From NCBI GenBank assembly GCA_024232965.1, contig JACKQF010000002.1, positions 496,001 through 560,000 on the forward strand: DNA of 64,000 nt, given 5' to 3'. Each line of letters opens with the position of its first letter. The stretch's first letter is position 1. This document shows positions 51,873-61,443 of this stretch, one piece after another. The stretch is from Verrucomicrobiaceae bacterium (lineage in GTDB: Bacteria; Verrucomicrobiota; Verrucomicrobiia; Verrucomicrobiales; Verrucomicrobiaceae). A model generated the notes under the pieces. It searched no databases and was not told the DNA's origin. It saw only the letters and a list, made by a program, of their open reading frames with translations. The translations under genes and the position numbers were made by a program.

Positions 51873-53069
51873 TTAAGGCGAAGTGAGTTGTTGGGAAAGC
51901 CAGTGATCGAGGAGAGCTGGGAATGGCTGCGCACTCCCTTCGATCATGGGCAGATCCTGAGCACGGATCAGTCGGCGGGCAAAGTCTTCGTTTTGTCTTT
52001 CTTCGGCGCTGAGGTCAGCCTTGATGGCGGATGGCAGGGCGACGATGACGTCCCATTGGCGGGGACCAAAGCTTAGCGCCCAATTCATGACCCATGAATA
52101 AGATTGATGAAATGCCTCGGGCGTGGCGGCGGAAAGACTGCCTGGCACGGCGATGACGACAAGATCGGGCGACAGAGCGCGGACGCCTTTGGCGCTTTGT
52201 TCGAGCTGGCTCAGGGACTGATCTTTGGTTTGCCAGGGCATCATCTCGACGACGGCCTTCGGGAAGAGACGGCGTAGCGCTGGGGTGATCTCTTTGTCGT
52301 AAGGGGGCATCGCCAGCACCTTGACTGGCTGTCCGGTCTTCAGCTTTTCAAAAGTGTGCGGCATCGCTGGCGTGGGCGGCCCAATGTCGTTGAGCGAAAC
52401 CGTCTGACCACTGATCGTCTGCGCGATGCGTTCCGCGAACAATTTGTGGCCATCCATGTTCGGGTGAATGGTGTCGCTGTGCAGGAGGTTCCATTCGAGA
52501 GCACTGCGGCTGCGAACCTCTTCAAACGCACGGAAGCAATCGGCAACGGTGATCGATTCTGCCACGGCAACATCGTGGATCGCCTGGGTAAATTCAGCGA
52601 GCTTGGCGACAGGACGGGCTGGGGTTTCGACAATGGAGTTTTGGGTGCAGAGCACGACCTCAGCACCAGCATTGCGGCAACGCGTGATGATCTCGACAAG
52701 GTTCTTTTTGAAATCGGCCACGGGACTGCGGACGAGGTCGTTCATGCCAAACATCACGGTGACCAGATGTGGATTGTGTGCCAGCACATCGCGATCCAAG
52801 CGCTTCAGTGCGCCGATCGTCGTATCGCCACTGACACCCGCATTGCGAACCGTTAGCTGGGCCTGGGGATAGATCTTTTGCAGAGCGATCTGCAGCATCT
52901 CGGGATACGCACGTAGGCCGCCAGTGTGGTAATAGACGCCAGTGATGCTATCGCCGATGCAAACGATCCGCACCGGTTCCTTGCATGCGGCAAGGAGTTG
53001 TGCGGTTTTGAGCGGAGCTGCGGTCAGCAGGCTGCCGCTGGCGAAGAGGAGGGCGAGCAGGATGCGCAT
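51873..53069 (-). CDS. Secreted SGNH/GDSL hydrolase
   Basis: A 398-residue exported protein (signal peptide 1-18). SGNH blocks: VRIVCIGDSITGVYYHTGG (nucleophile Ser), NAGVSGDTTIGA (Gly), VMFGMNDLVRSP (Asn), LLHSDTIHPNMDGHKLFAE (Asp and His). The C-terminal ~170 residues form a second part of unknown type (PDLVVIAVPGSLSAATPEAFH), weakly like another alpha/beta fold. Probably a carbohydrate O-acetyl esterase. The ATG at 53069 was chosen, 5 bp after the stop of the sialidase-like gene. Confidence 0.85.
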   Translation of the reverse strand: MRILLALLFASGSLLTAAPLKTAQLLAACKEPVRIVCIGDSITGVYYHTGGLRAYPEMLQIALQKIYPQAQLTVRNAGVSGDTTIGALKRLDRDVLAHNPHLVTVMFGMNDLVRSPVADFKKNLVEIITRCRNAGAEVVLCTQNSIVETPARPVAKLAEFTQAIHDVAVAESITVADCFRAFEEVRSRSALEWNLLHSDTIHPNMDGHKLFAERIAQTISGQTVSLNDIGPPTPAMPHTFEKLKTGQPVKVLAMPPYDKEITPALRRLFPKAVVEMMPWQTKDQSLSQLEQSAKGVRALSPDLVVIAVPGSLSAATPEAFHQSYSWVMNWALSFGPRQWDVIVALPSAIKADLSAEERQNEDFARRLIRAQDLPMIEGSAQPFPALLDHWLSQQLTSP

Positions 53070-53074
53070 CACGA

Positions 53075-54184
53075 TCAGGGTTGTTTGAGCCAATCGAGTG
53101 TGATGCGGCGGATGCGCAGGCGATTTAGCGCGCCTACTTTGCTATCACCCGCGCAGTAGCCGATGAGAATGGCATCGCCGACGAAGTGGATGGCGGTGTA
53201 GTGGTAGAGGCCGTCGGGATCGTCCTCAATGAGCTTGCGCTGCGGCCAGGTTTTGCCGCCGTCGGATGAGATCGCCGCGACGAAGGGATTGCGCTTCTTG
53301 GGCGGGAACGGGAACATGCCGGAGTGGTCGTTGTAGATGGCTAGGAGATCGTTGCTGCCGGGCAGGCGCTTGATGCTGGCGGGGCCGTTGGGGGACTTCA
53401 ACTCGGTGGGTGTCGGTGGCGAAAAGGTTTTGCCAGCATCCATCGATTCAAAGCCATATTGCGCCCCCTGATCGGTTCGACACCAGGAAAAGATCGAGCC
53501 GTCGGCACGCTCGACAACGCCGGGTTCCTGGAGACCGCTGCCGCTGCGCACGGGCATCGCCCACCAGCTGGATGACTCGGTCCACGTGCCGCCTTCATCG
53601 TCCGAATAGAGCCAGGTCGCGATGGCGCGGGCGTCCCAGGACTTGCTTGTATGCGGGTCCGTGCCGCGGGATCGGTGAAAGGCCAGCGGAATGATCAGGC
53701 GACCTTTGCTGGTCTGGATGACGCGGTCATTGTTCATCACAAAATAGCCAGGTGCTTGTTGGACGAGCTTCGGCTCTGTCCAAGTCTGACCATCATCGGT
53801 GGAGGTGCGCATGTGCGGACGGCAATCGATCCAGCTATTTTTCAGGCAGTAAAACATGGCCAGTTTTCCGCTGGCAAGTCGCAGCAGGGAGACGCTCATG
53901 ACGTTGTTTCCGGCGGTGTTCTCCACCACCGTCACCGGAGCGCTCCAGGTGCGTCCCTGATCGTCGGAATGAATCCGCACGAGACGCGCAGGACTTTCAT
54001 CGCCCGCCCCACCGTAGAACTGGGAGTAGATAAAAATGACGCGCCCCGAGGCCAGCGTAGCGAAGGAACCCTCGGAATTGCGCGGATTGGCTGGGCTGGG
54101 ATCGAGATTCAGGGTGATGATGCTCTCTGGTTCTGCGTGGACACAGTTGCAGATGAGAATGAAGAGGAGGCAAAGATGTTTCAT
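53075..54184 (-). CDS. Secreted exo-alpha-sialidase-like protein with Asp boxes
   Basis: A 369-residue exported protein, signal peptide 1-17. Five Asp-box-like repeats are visible: SDDQGRTWSAP, STDDGQTWTEP, SDDEGGTWTES, SMDAGKTFSPP and SSDGGKTWPQ, typical of six-bladed BNR sialidases (GH33-like). Full catalytic residues (Arg triad, Tyr/Glu pair) were not confirmed, so activity on sialic acid is uncertain; other 2-keto-3-deoxy sugars are possible. First gene of the seven-gene operon, and 128 bp from the divergent matrixin-like gene. Confidence 0.82.
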   Translation of the reverse strand: MKHLCLLFILICNCVHAEPESIITLNLDPSPANPRNSEGSFATLASGRVIFIYSQFYGGAGDESPARLVRIHSDDQGRTWSAPVTVVENTAGNNVMSVSLLRLASGKLAMFYCLKNSWIDCRPHMRTSTDDGQTWTEPKLVQQAPGYFVMNNDRVIQTSKGRLIIPLAFHRSRGTDPHTSKSWDARAIATWLYSDDEGGTWTESSSWWAMPVRSGSGLQEPGVVERADGSIFSWCRTDQGAQYGFESMDAGKTFSPPTPTELKSPNGPASIKRLPGSNDLLAIYNDHSGMFPFPPKKRNPFVAAISSDGGKTWPQRKLIEDDPDGLYHYTAIHFVGDAILIGYCAGDSKVGALNRLRIRRITLDWLKQP

Positions 54185-54312
54185 GCGGAGGCGCGAGTGA
54201 TGGCAGGCAGCAATACGGCGCTGAGGGGGACTTTATGTCGCCCGCACTCGGGTGGATGTGAGAACCTAGCGACCGGTGCCGTAGTGATCGCGGTAGTAAC
54301 TCTCCCCCGCCC

Positions 54313-54933
54313 ATGCGAATCCCTTTCCTCTGTGTCTTCTTTTGCGCCGCTGCGCTTTCAGCGTTTGCAGACCAAGAGCCAGTGCTGACGCTGCCCATTC
54401 GCGTGCACTTGATGCAATCGGAGGCAAACCCTGCGATGCACACCACGTTGGTCGAGGCTGATGTGCGGCGGATTGTGGAAAAGGTGAATCGCATCTGGTC
54501 GCAGGCTGGCATTCAGTTTGAGATCGAATCGATTCAGGCGACCCAAGCCATCGCACTTCAGCCAAGTCTTCGATTGAAGCCAGAGTTTGATCGCGTCAAG
54601 GCCATGGTGCCGAAGGAAAGTCTCAGTGCGGCGGCGATCGACATCGCCTACGTGAAAACGGTGACCCCCAATGGCTTCTACTACGGCGAGCCCATCGTGG
54701 TCAAAGACACGGCGAAGCTGCGCGAAGTGGAAGGCGGACTGGATGAGCCGCTGCCACGTGTCACTTCCCATGAGATCGGTCATGCGCTGGGTCTGAAGCA
54801 TCGTCAAAACGAGACAAACCTGATGCAGTCGGGAACGACAGGATTTTCCCTCAATGACGAAGAGATCACCATTGCCCGACAGAAAGCGCTGGAGCGCTTG
54901 AAGAAGAAAGACGTGGCGGTTCAGCCGCAGTGA
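54313..54933 (+). CDS. Secreted matrixin-like zinc metalloprotease
   Basis: A 206-residue exported protein (signal peptide 1-19). The zinc motif SHEIGHALGLKH (starting at His153) is the metzincin H-E-x-x-H-x-x-G-x-x-H, and NLMQSGTTG supplies a Met-turn-like segment. The N-terminal part (LPIRVHLMQSEANPAMHTTL ... QAGIQFEIESIQ) is the usual metzincin lead-in. No propeptide cysteine switch was identified. Secreted proteases of this kind degrade extracellular proteins; the target here is unknown. Divergent from the seven-gene operon and convergent with the metal-efflux genes. Confidence 0.85.
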   Translation: MRIPFLCVFFCAAALSAFADQEPVLTLPIRVHLMQSEANPAMHTTLVEADVRRIVEKVNRIWSQAGIQFEIESIQATQAIALQPSLRLKPEFDRVKAMVPKESLSAAAIDIAYVKTVTPNGFYYGEPIVVKDTAKLREVEGGLDEPLPRVTSHEIGHALGLKHRQNETNLMQSGTTGFSLNDEEITIARQKALERLKKKDVAVQPQ

Positions 54934-54945
54934 CGCCGATTACTT

Positions 54946-57900
54946 TTAGGCAGGCTTGATGGTCGCGGACCTGCGACCAAACCGCGCATACAGCGCCGGA
55001 AGAAGGAACAGATTCAAGAGCGTGCTGGTCACGAGACCGCCGAGGATGACGAGCGCCATCGGGCGCTCGATTTCGTTGCCGGGGACATCGCCTTTGAGGA
55101 CGAGGGGAAGCAGGGCGAGCGCGGCGGTGGCGGCGGTCATGAGGATGGGGGTGAGGCGCTCCTCACTGCCCTGCAGGACGGTCGCGAGACCAAAGGCGTG
55201 GCCTTCTTCCTTTTCGAGATGACGGTAATGGCTGACCAGCAGGATGCCGTTGCGTGCGGCGATGCCGAGCACGGTGACGAAGCCGACGAGAGAACCGAGC
55301 GAAAGCACACCGCCGCCGAACCACGCCGCCATGACGCCACCGATCAGTGCAAACGGAAGCGTCAGCGCCACGATGAGAGTCAGGCGCAGGCTTTGGAAGT
55401 CGGCAAAAAGTAGAACGAGAATGCCCGCGAGTGATCCCAGCGCCAACCAGCCGAGACGCGACTGCGCGGCCTGTCGCTCGGCCCATTCGCCGAGGATTTC
55501 GGGATGGTGGCCCGGCTTGAACGTGAGTTTCGCGATGCGCGCCTCGATTTCCGGCACGACATCGCCGAGTGCACGACCGGTGACGTTGCAGGTGACGTCG
55601 ATGCGACGTGATGCGCCTTCGCGTTTGATGGCGTTCGGCGTCGGCACGATGGCGAGCTCGGCCACGTCGGCGAGGCGCGTGTGGCCGCCGCTGGGTGTTT
55701 CGATCAGCAGATCGCGCAGCGTGGTGTAGTCGGCGCGGGCGGTCGGCACGCTCCAGACCATGACGTCATGCACGCGCTGGTCCTGATACACTTCACCGAC
55801 TTTGCGACCGCTGATGAGCGTCGTCACCGCAGCGCGGATTTGTCCGGCGGTCAGTCCATGCAGCGCGGCGGCTTCAGGCTTCACTTTCACGGTGATTTGC
55901 GGCACGAGGGTCAGCGATTCGACTTTGAGAGCGCTGATGCCGGGAATGTCCTTCACGGCTTCGCTGACTTCTGTCGCATGCGCTCGCAGCGTGTCGAGAT
56001 CCGGCCCGAAGATGCGCACGACCACGCTCGCGCTGGCTCCCGTGAGCACTTCTTTGATTCGCTCGCGCAGAAACGTCAGTAAATCGCGAGTCAGGCCGGG
56101 ATAGCCATCCACGACGGCCTGCACATTCTTGATCGTCTTGTCGTAGTCGGCCTCCGGATCGATGCTGATCCACAATTCGGTGAAGTCAGGCCCCACGACT
56201 TCATCCGCGACCTCCGCACGGCCGATGTGGGCGCCTTGATTGCGCACGCCGGGCACTTTCATCAAATCGGTCGCCGCCGCGATGGTGATGCGCTTGCTGG
56301 CCTCGACGCTCGTGTTCGGTTTCTCGAGCCAGTGCATCAGGAAATCGCGCTCCTTGAAGCTCGGCAGGAATTCCTCCTTCAACTGCGTGTGCCAGACCCA
56401 TCCCGAGCCTGCAAAGGCCACGACGAGCACCAAAACGGCCGCCCACGAACTGCGAGCGAAAAACGGCAGCATGGAGCGGTAGATCGCCTTCATGCCGCGA
56501 GCCAAGAAGGCATCGCGATGGACTCCCGGCTTCGCCTTGAGCAGCATCAGGCTCAATGCAGGCGTCACGGTCAAAGCGACGAGCAACGACGCGGTGATCG
56601 CCAAAATGTAACTCAGCGCCAAAGGCCGGAAAAATGTGCCCGCGAGCCCCGGCAGGAAGAAAACCGGCACAAACACGAGTACGATGATGACGCTGGCATA
56701 AACCACCGCGCTGCGAACTTCGAGCGAGGCTTCCAGCACGACGGCGAAGCGCGATTTGCCCGGGTTTTGCTTCAAGCGTCGCAGAATGTTCTCCACGTCG
56801 ATGATCGCATCATCCACGACCTCGCCGAGCGCGATGATGAGTCCGGCGAGGATCATCGTGTTGATCGTCTCCCCCATCCACGCGAGCAGCAGCAGCGCCA
56901 TGGCGAGTGAAAGCGGGATCGCGGTGATGCTGATGATCGTCGTGCGCCAATCACCGAGAAACAGGGCCAGCACGACCACCACGAGCAAACAGCCGAGCCA
57001 GAGAGCCTCCGTGAGATGATGGATCGAGATCTCGATGAAACTGGCGGGGCGGAAGATGGTGCTGTCGATCGTGATGCCCGGCAGCGCGGGTTTCAGCTCT
57101 TCGAGCACTTTTTCGACACCTTTCGTGACATCGAGCGTGTTTCCCCACGGTTGCTTCTCGACGATGAGCAGGATGCCGTCGCCATCATTGATGACCGCAT
57201 CGCCAATGGGCGGCGGATTGCCAATTTTGACCTCCGCGACATCGCCAAGGCGAATCGGTGCGCCATTCCGGAACTCCACCACGGTGCGCGCGAGATCTTC
57301 CGGCGTTTCGATCAGCGCAAGCTGCGCCACGCTGAGACGAAGGTTCGGTGTATCGACAAATCCGCCCGCGCTGATCACCGCCGCGTCACCCGCCGCACGC
57401 GTGATGGCATCGAGTGTCACGCCCGCCGCGCGGAGCTTCTGCGGATCGACGAGCACCTGGAACTGCTTGTCCCGCTGACCCCAGATCGCCACGTTTGCCA
57501 CGCCTTTGACCGACATGAGTCGCGGGCGCATCGTCCAGCGTGCCAGTTCGCTCATCTCCATCTGCGACAGCGTTTTCGAGGTGAGTCCCACCTTCAAAAC
57601 ACGGCTCAGGGACGAATACGGCGACATCAGCACCGGCGGCTTCACGACCCCAGGGAGGCGACTCTGCGCCAGATTCAACCGCTCCTGCACGAGTTGCCTC
57701 GCTTTGAGGATGTCCGTGCCCGTGTCGAAGATCATCACCACCGACGACAGACCAAGCACCGACTTTGAGCGCAGCGTTTTGAGGAATGGCAGGCCGTTGA
57801 GCGAGTTCTCCAGCGGCACAGTGACGAGCGCATCGACCTCCTCCGTCGAGAGTCCCGGCGCCTCCGTCTGCACCTCCACCAACGGCGGCGCGAACTCCGG

Positions 57901-58017
57901 AAACACATCCAGCGGCGCATTCTTCGTCGCATTGATGCCGATAACCAGCAGCGCCGCCGCAGCGGCGACGACAAGCACGCGCATGTTCAGCGCCCAGGTG
58001 ACAATGGCATTCAGCAT
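54946..58017 (-). CDS. Heavy-metal efflux RND permease (CusA/CzcA family)
   Basis: A 1023-residue inner-membrane proton antiporter of the HME-RND family. Full-length with two halves of six helices and large periplasmic loops. The fourth-helix signature LAGLIIALGEVVDDAIIDVEN carries the charged residues used in proton relay. The methionines of E. coli CusA that carry copper were not evident, so zinc/cobalt/cadmium or another metal is as likely as copper. It is the last gene of the operon after adaptor and outer-membrane factor, with four bp to the adaptor gene. Expression is probably set by the adjacent two-component system. Confidence 0.92.
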   Translation of the reverse strand: MLNAIVTWALNMRVLVVAAAAALLVIGINATKNAPLDVFPEFAPPLVEVQTEAPGLSTEEVDALVTVPLENSLNGLPFLKTLRSKSVLGLSSVVMIFDTGTDILKARQLVQERLNLAQSRLPGVVKPPVLMSPYSSLSRVLKVGLTSKTLSQMEMSELARWTMRPRLMSVKGVANVAIWGQRDKQFQVLVDPQKLRAAGVTLDAITRAAGDAAVISAGGFVDTPNLRLSVAQLALIETPEDLARTVVEFRNGAPIRLGDVAEVKIGNPPPIGDAVINDGDGILLIVEKQPWGNTLDVTKGVEKVLEELKPALPGITIDSTIFRPASFIEISIHHLTEALWLGCLLVVVVLALFLGDWRTTIISITAIPLSLAMALLLLAWMGETINTMILAGLIIALGEVVDDAIIDVENILRRLKQNPGKSRFAVVLEASLEVRSAVVYASVIIVLVFVPVFFLPGLAGTFFRPLALSYILAITASLLVALTVTPALSLMLLKAKPGVHRDAFLARGMKAIYRSMLPFFARSSWAAVLVLVVAFAGSGWVWHTQLKEEFLPSFKERDFLMHWLEKPNTSVEASKRITIAAATDLMKVPGVRNQGAHIGRAEVADEVVGPDFTELWISIDPEADYDKTIKNVQAVVDGYPGLTRDLLTFLRERIKEVLTGASASVVVRIFGPDLDTLRAHATEVSEAVKDIPGISALKVESLTLVPQITVKVKPEAAALHGLTAGQIRAAVTTLISGRKVGEVYQDQRVHDVMVWSVPTARADYTTLRDLLIETPSGGHTRLADVAELAIVPTPNAIKREGASRRIDVTCNVTGRALGDVVPEIEARIAKLTFKPGHHPEILGEWAERQAAQSRLGWLALGSLAGILVLLFADFQSLRLTLIVALTLPFALIGGVMAAWFGGGVLSLGSLVGFVTVLGIAARNGILLVSHYRHLEKEEGHAFGLATVLQGSEERLTPILMTAATAALALLPLVLKGDVPGNEIERPMALVILGGLVTSTLLNLFLLPALYARFGRRSATIKPA

Positions 58018-58021
58018 GGCG

Positions 58022-58981
58022 TTATTTCCCGGTCATGAATTCGGTGCCGAAGAGTTCCGCGCTGCCGTCGGTGACGATTTGGGTGCCGACGGCAGGGCCG
58101 GTGGTCAAAACGGCATCGGTGCCGGCGAGGCGGGCGACTTGGATGCGCTTGCGCGTGTAGGTGTGCTCGGCGGTTTTGGCATAGACCCACTGGCCACCGT
58201 GGATGTCGTGAAGGACGGCGCTGAAGGGAATGACGAGGGCTTCCGCTTTGCTTTCGAGCGTGGGGATCTCGACGGCGACGCGTTCGCCAGCGCGTAGCGG
58301 CGAGTCGGCGGGGACTTCGTAGTACCAATCGACGGTGTTGGTAAGGCCGTTGGCGGTGGGCGGGCCGGTGATGGGTTTGGCGCTGTGCGGTTGATCGGAA
58401 CCGAGCGTGCGGACGTTGGCGTCGGCCTTGGCATCGAGCATTGCGGACTCGCCGCTGTAGATGGCGACGCGTGCCCATTTGCGGGTGTTTTGACCGACGG
58501 TGCCGCCAAGGAGCGCGCGCTGGGCTTTGGCAGTGGTCATGGCGGCTTCGGCGAGTTCGAGCGTCGCTTTGGCTTCATCAACACCGCGCACGCTACCGGC
58601 TTCAGCGCTGAGCATTTTTTCGGCGCGCTCGACAGCGATTTTGGCGGCATCGATCTGCACCTGCGCTTGCAGGATACGGCCTTCGGCAGCGGCTTGGAGA
58701 TCGGCGAGGCGGAGCACTTCGTCCAAGGTGCCGCCCAGGACGGGCGCGACGGGTTTTCCCTCCGCAGCGAGCGGCGTGACCACCTCTCCGGAGAACAGGC
58801 GCGTGGCGGGGATGGTGCGCTTTTCGACAGCGACGGTTTTGAGGCGCAGGCTTTGTTCCGCCTCGGGTTTGAGCGTGAGGATGACGAGGTCGCCTTCCTT
58901 GGTGATCGTCGCGGGCGCGGAGCCGCCGGAGTCAGCGGCGTGGAGCGAAGCGGTGAGGAAGAGCAGGAGCAGCTTTTTCAT
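58022..58981 (-). CDS. Efflux RND periplasmic adaptor subunit
   Basis: A 319-residue membrane-fusion protein linking the RND pump and outer-membrane channel. After a signal peptide (1-15) come a beta domain (LRLKTVAVEKRTIPATRLFSGEV), a helical hairpin (about 85-160: ILQAQVQIDAAKIAVERAEKML ... TLELAEAAMTTAKAQ) and a beta-barrel/membrane-proximal end (DSPLRAGERVAVEIP ... ALVIPFSAVLHDIHGGQWVYAK). The protein is a little short compared with CusB/CzcB (about 380-520 residues) but keeps the core. Immediately between the TolC-like and RND genes with 4-5 bp spacing. Confidence 0.85.
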   Translation of the reverse strand: MKKLLLLFLTASLHAADSGGSAPATITKEGDLVILTLKPEAEQSLRLKTVAVEKRTIPATRLFSGEVVTPLAAEGKPVAPVLGGTLDEVLRLADLQAAAEGRILQAQVQIDAAKIAVERAEKMLSAEAGSVRGVDEAKATLELAEAAMTTAKAQRALLGGTVGQNTRKWARVAIYSGESAMLDAKADANVRTLGSDQPHSAKPITGPPTANGLTNTVDWYYEVPADSPLRAGERVAVEIPTLESKAEALVIPFSAVLHDIHGGQWVYAKTAEHTYTRKRIQVARLAGTDAVLTTGPAVGTQIVTDGSAELFGTEFMTGK

Positions 58982-58985
58982 GAGT

Positions 58986-60308
58986 TTACTTCAAGGTGGC
59001 CTGCATGGCGTCTTCGAGGGCACCGGCGGCGGTTTGGGCTTCGATCTGGGCGGCGAGGAGGGCGACATTGGCCGTGCTGGTTTCGATCTGGCGGCGGGTG
59101 AGTTCCAGCGCTGAGACGTCACCGGCATCGACCATGCGCTTCGTGGTGTTTGCAGCGCCGACGGCTTCTTCCGCGAGTTGCGCAGCGATGTTGGCTTTGG
59201 CGCGAGAGGCTTGATACGCGGCGAGAGCGACGTCGAGTTCGCCTTGGATGGTCGCCTGCTGCGCGAGAAACCTTTTTTCCGCCGTCGCACGTCGTGCCTC
59301 CGCCTGCGCGATGGGGCCGCGATTGCGATTGAGCGGGATGGGCAGGTTGAGGCCGAGTTGCCAGCGGTTCTGTCCGGAATTGTAGTCGTAGCCGGGCATG
59401 ACATTGATGTCGGGATACTGGCGGGCGATTTCCAAACGCAGCGCGGACTCGGCTGCGGCGTATTCGGCGAGCAGGGCGATGAGATCGGCGCGTTGTGTGA
59501 GCGCCTTGCGTTGACTGCCGCTGGGCGATGGCAGCGAATCAAACGCGGAGAAGTCAAGGTTCACGGCTTTCAGTGCGTGCACAGGAATGCCGATGGCAGC
59601 GGCGAGGCGCGCCTCTCCCGTGGCCGCAAGGCGCTGGGCATCCTGCAGGGCGAGGCGGGTGCGATTGAGCATGAGCCGGGCCTGCGTAAGTTCAAAGGGC
59701 GAGACGTTTCCCGCCTCCATCTGCGCGGTGAGTTTCTTGATAGCCTCGTCGTGAAGCTTTTGTTCCGTTTCGAGCAAGGCGATATTCCTACGGGCGCTGT
59801 AAAGTTCGAGCATGGCAGCGCGAACGCGCGAACGTGCGGCCCAAGCCCTTGCGGAGACGCGCCAGCGGGCGGCTTCGGCAGCCTCGAGCGCCTGCTCCGT
59901 ACGCTTGGAGCGCTTTCCGGCGGTTTCGATCGGGATGGCGACATTGGGGCTAAAAAACCACGGCGTGAAGGGGCCCACGCGCTGACTGGCAAACTGCGGC
60001 ATGAAGGTGAAAACGGGATTGGGGCGCATCTCGGCCGTTTTGATCGCCGCAGCGACTTCATCGGCCTCTGCACGTGCGAGTGCGACATCCGGATGAAAAT
60101 ACGCCGCGACGAGCGCGAGTTGATTCACATTCCAGGAACCGCTGGAGGCTTTGTGCTCAGAAAGGAACGTCTTCAAGCCTGGATCGCTCAGCGAGCGCTG
60201 GGCGAACTCCGCGCTCGTCTGCTCCGCCGAAATGGGATGCGACTGGAAGCTGACGCAGGACGTCAGCGCCACGACGGCGAGCGTGATCGGGATGTGGGCG
60301 AGCTTCAT
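58986..60308 (-). CDS. TolC family outer-membrane efflux protein
   Basis: A 440-residue outer-membrane factor of the CusC/CzcC type: lipoprotein-like start with TLAVVALTSC, then two repeated helical sections (AYFHPDVALARAEADEVAAAIKTAEMRPNPVFTFMPQF and YPDINVMPGYDYNSGQNRWQLGLNLPIPL) rich in Ala and Glu. It forms the exit duct for metal efflux across the outer membrane. The start follows the histidine kinase stop by 67 bp; that short gap may allow one transcript from the response regulator to the RND pump. Confidence 0.88.
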   Translation of the reverse strand: MKLAHIPITLAVVALTSCVSFQSHPISAEQTSAEFAQRSLSDPGLKTFLSEHKASSGSWNVNQLALVAAYFHPDVALARAEADEVAAAIKTAEMRPNPVFTFMPQFASQRVGPFTPWFFSPNVAIPIETAGKRSKRTEQALEAAEAARWRVSARAWAARSRVRAAMLELYSARRNIALLETEQKLHDEAIKKLTAQMEAGNVSPFELTQARLMLNRTRLALQDAQRLAATGEARLAAAIGIPVHALKAVNLDFSAFDSLPSPSGSQRKALTQRADLIALLAEYAAAESALRLEIARQYPDINVMPGYDYNSGQNRWQLGLNLPIPLNRNRGPIAQAEARRATAEKRFLAQQATIQGELDVALAAYQASRAKANIAAQLAEEAVGAANTTKRMVDAGDVSALELTRRQIETSTANVALLAAQIEAQTAAGALEDAMQATLK

Positions 60309-60375
60309 TCTTTTGAACCGTCAGAAAGATGCATCGAGGAAGGCGTGCCAATGAAAAAACTGTCATAAACCCGCC

Positions 60376-61443
60376 TTACGAACCGAATGGAAGGCGCAGG
60401 GTGAGCTGGGTTTGCTGATCCGGCAGGACTTCGAAGGTCAGACTACCACGGTGAGATTTCGCGATGGTTTCCGCGATACTCAGCCCCAGACCGCCGCCTT
60501 CGACATCGCTATTGTGAGAGGCATCCCCACGGAAAAAACGCTCGAACACGCGGGCGCGGAGTTCGGCGGGCAAAGCGGGTCCGGAATTCCTGATGCAGAA
60601 GATGGCCTGCCCTTCCCGGCATTGCAGGTGCAGCCTGATGGAACCCTGATCGAAATTGTGCTTCACGGCATTGTCCCCAAGGATAAGTAGCAACTGGCGC
60701 AAACGCATGCGGTCACCCATAACTGTGCAGGCATCGCAGGATTCAAGCGTGACTGAAATATCCTGTGCGGCGGAAAGGAGCGCCAGATCCTCCACGAGAT
60801 CACGCACGAGTTCATTCATGGCCACGGGTGCATGCGCAGTGTCCAACTGACCCGCGTCCGCCTTGGCGAGAAAGGCGAGCTGGCCGACGATGCTGGAGAG
60901 GCGCTGCACCTCCTCCAGCATGGAGGTGATGCGCTCGCGATGAACGTCGGGTGCGGACGTGTCCCCGATCATCTGCTCCAGCGTCCCGTGCATAATGGTG
61001 AGCGGCGTCTTGAGCTCGTGCGAGGCATGCAGCGTGAACTCACGTGCCTGTGTGAAGGACACACCCAGGCGCTCTTTCATGCCGTTGAAGACGGCGGTCA
61101 TGCGGTCGAGTTCGTCGCCGTTACCGCTGCGCGCCACAGGGTAAGAGAGATTAGAGGCATCGGTTTTTTCCAAAACTTCGGTCAGCGCCTCGATGGGGAG
61201 CAGAGCACGGCGCATGAGCAGGCCACCGCCTACGATGCCTAGAAGTATGGCGGGTAACCCACCCAGCACAATGATTTCTAGAGCCTCCTGGACCGGACTT
61301 TCTTCGAGGGCGGCCATTATGCCACCCTCAATGATGACCTGCTGCTGTTCTTCGAATTCAAACCAACTCCAGAAACCGACGATGACGAGCGAGAGGCTGA
61401 GAGTGACCGAGTAGTAGAGCAGGATGCGGCGGCGGAGGGTCAT
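60376..61443 (-). CDS. Two-component sensor histidine kinase
   Basis: A 355-residue membrane kinase: helix 1 (about 8-26), a short periplasmic loop (about 27-55), helix 2 (about 56-80), HAMP-like linker, dimerisation/phosphoacceptor domain with HASHELKTPLT (phosphorylated His142), and an ATPase domain with the N-box LGDNAVKH, G-boxes and GGGLGLSIAETI. It resembles CusS/CopS-type sensors. Its start overlaps the response regulator stop (ATGA), so the two form a pair; direct proximity to the efflux genes implies metal sensing in the periplasm. The short loop is small for a metal-binding sensor. Confidence 0.88.
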   Translation of the reverse strand: MTLRRRILLYYSVTLSLSLVIVGFWSWFEFEEQQQVIIEGGIMAALEESPVQEALEIIVLGGLPAILLGIVGGGLLMRRALLPIEALTEVLEKTDASNLSYPVARSGNGDELDRMTAVFNGMKERLGVSFTQAREFTLHASHELKTPLTIMHGTLEQMIGDTSAPDVHRERITSMLEEVQRLSSIVGQLAFLAKADAGQLDTAHAPVAMNELVRDLVEDLALLSAAQDISVTLESCDACTVMGDRMRLRQLLLILGDNAVKHNFDQGSIRLHLQCREGQAIFCIRNSGPALPAELRARVFERFFRGDASHNSDVEGGGLGLSIAETIAKSHRGSLTFEVLPDQQTQLTLRLPFGS

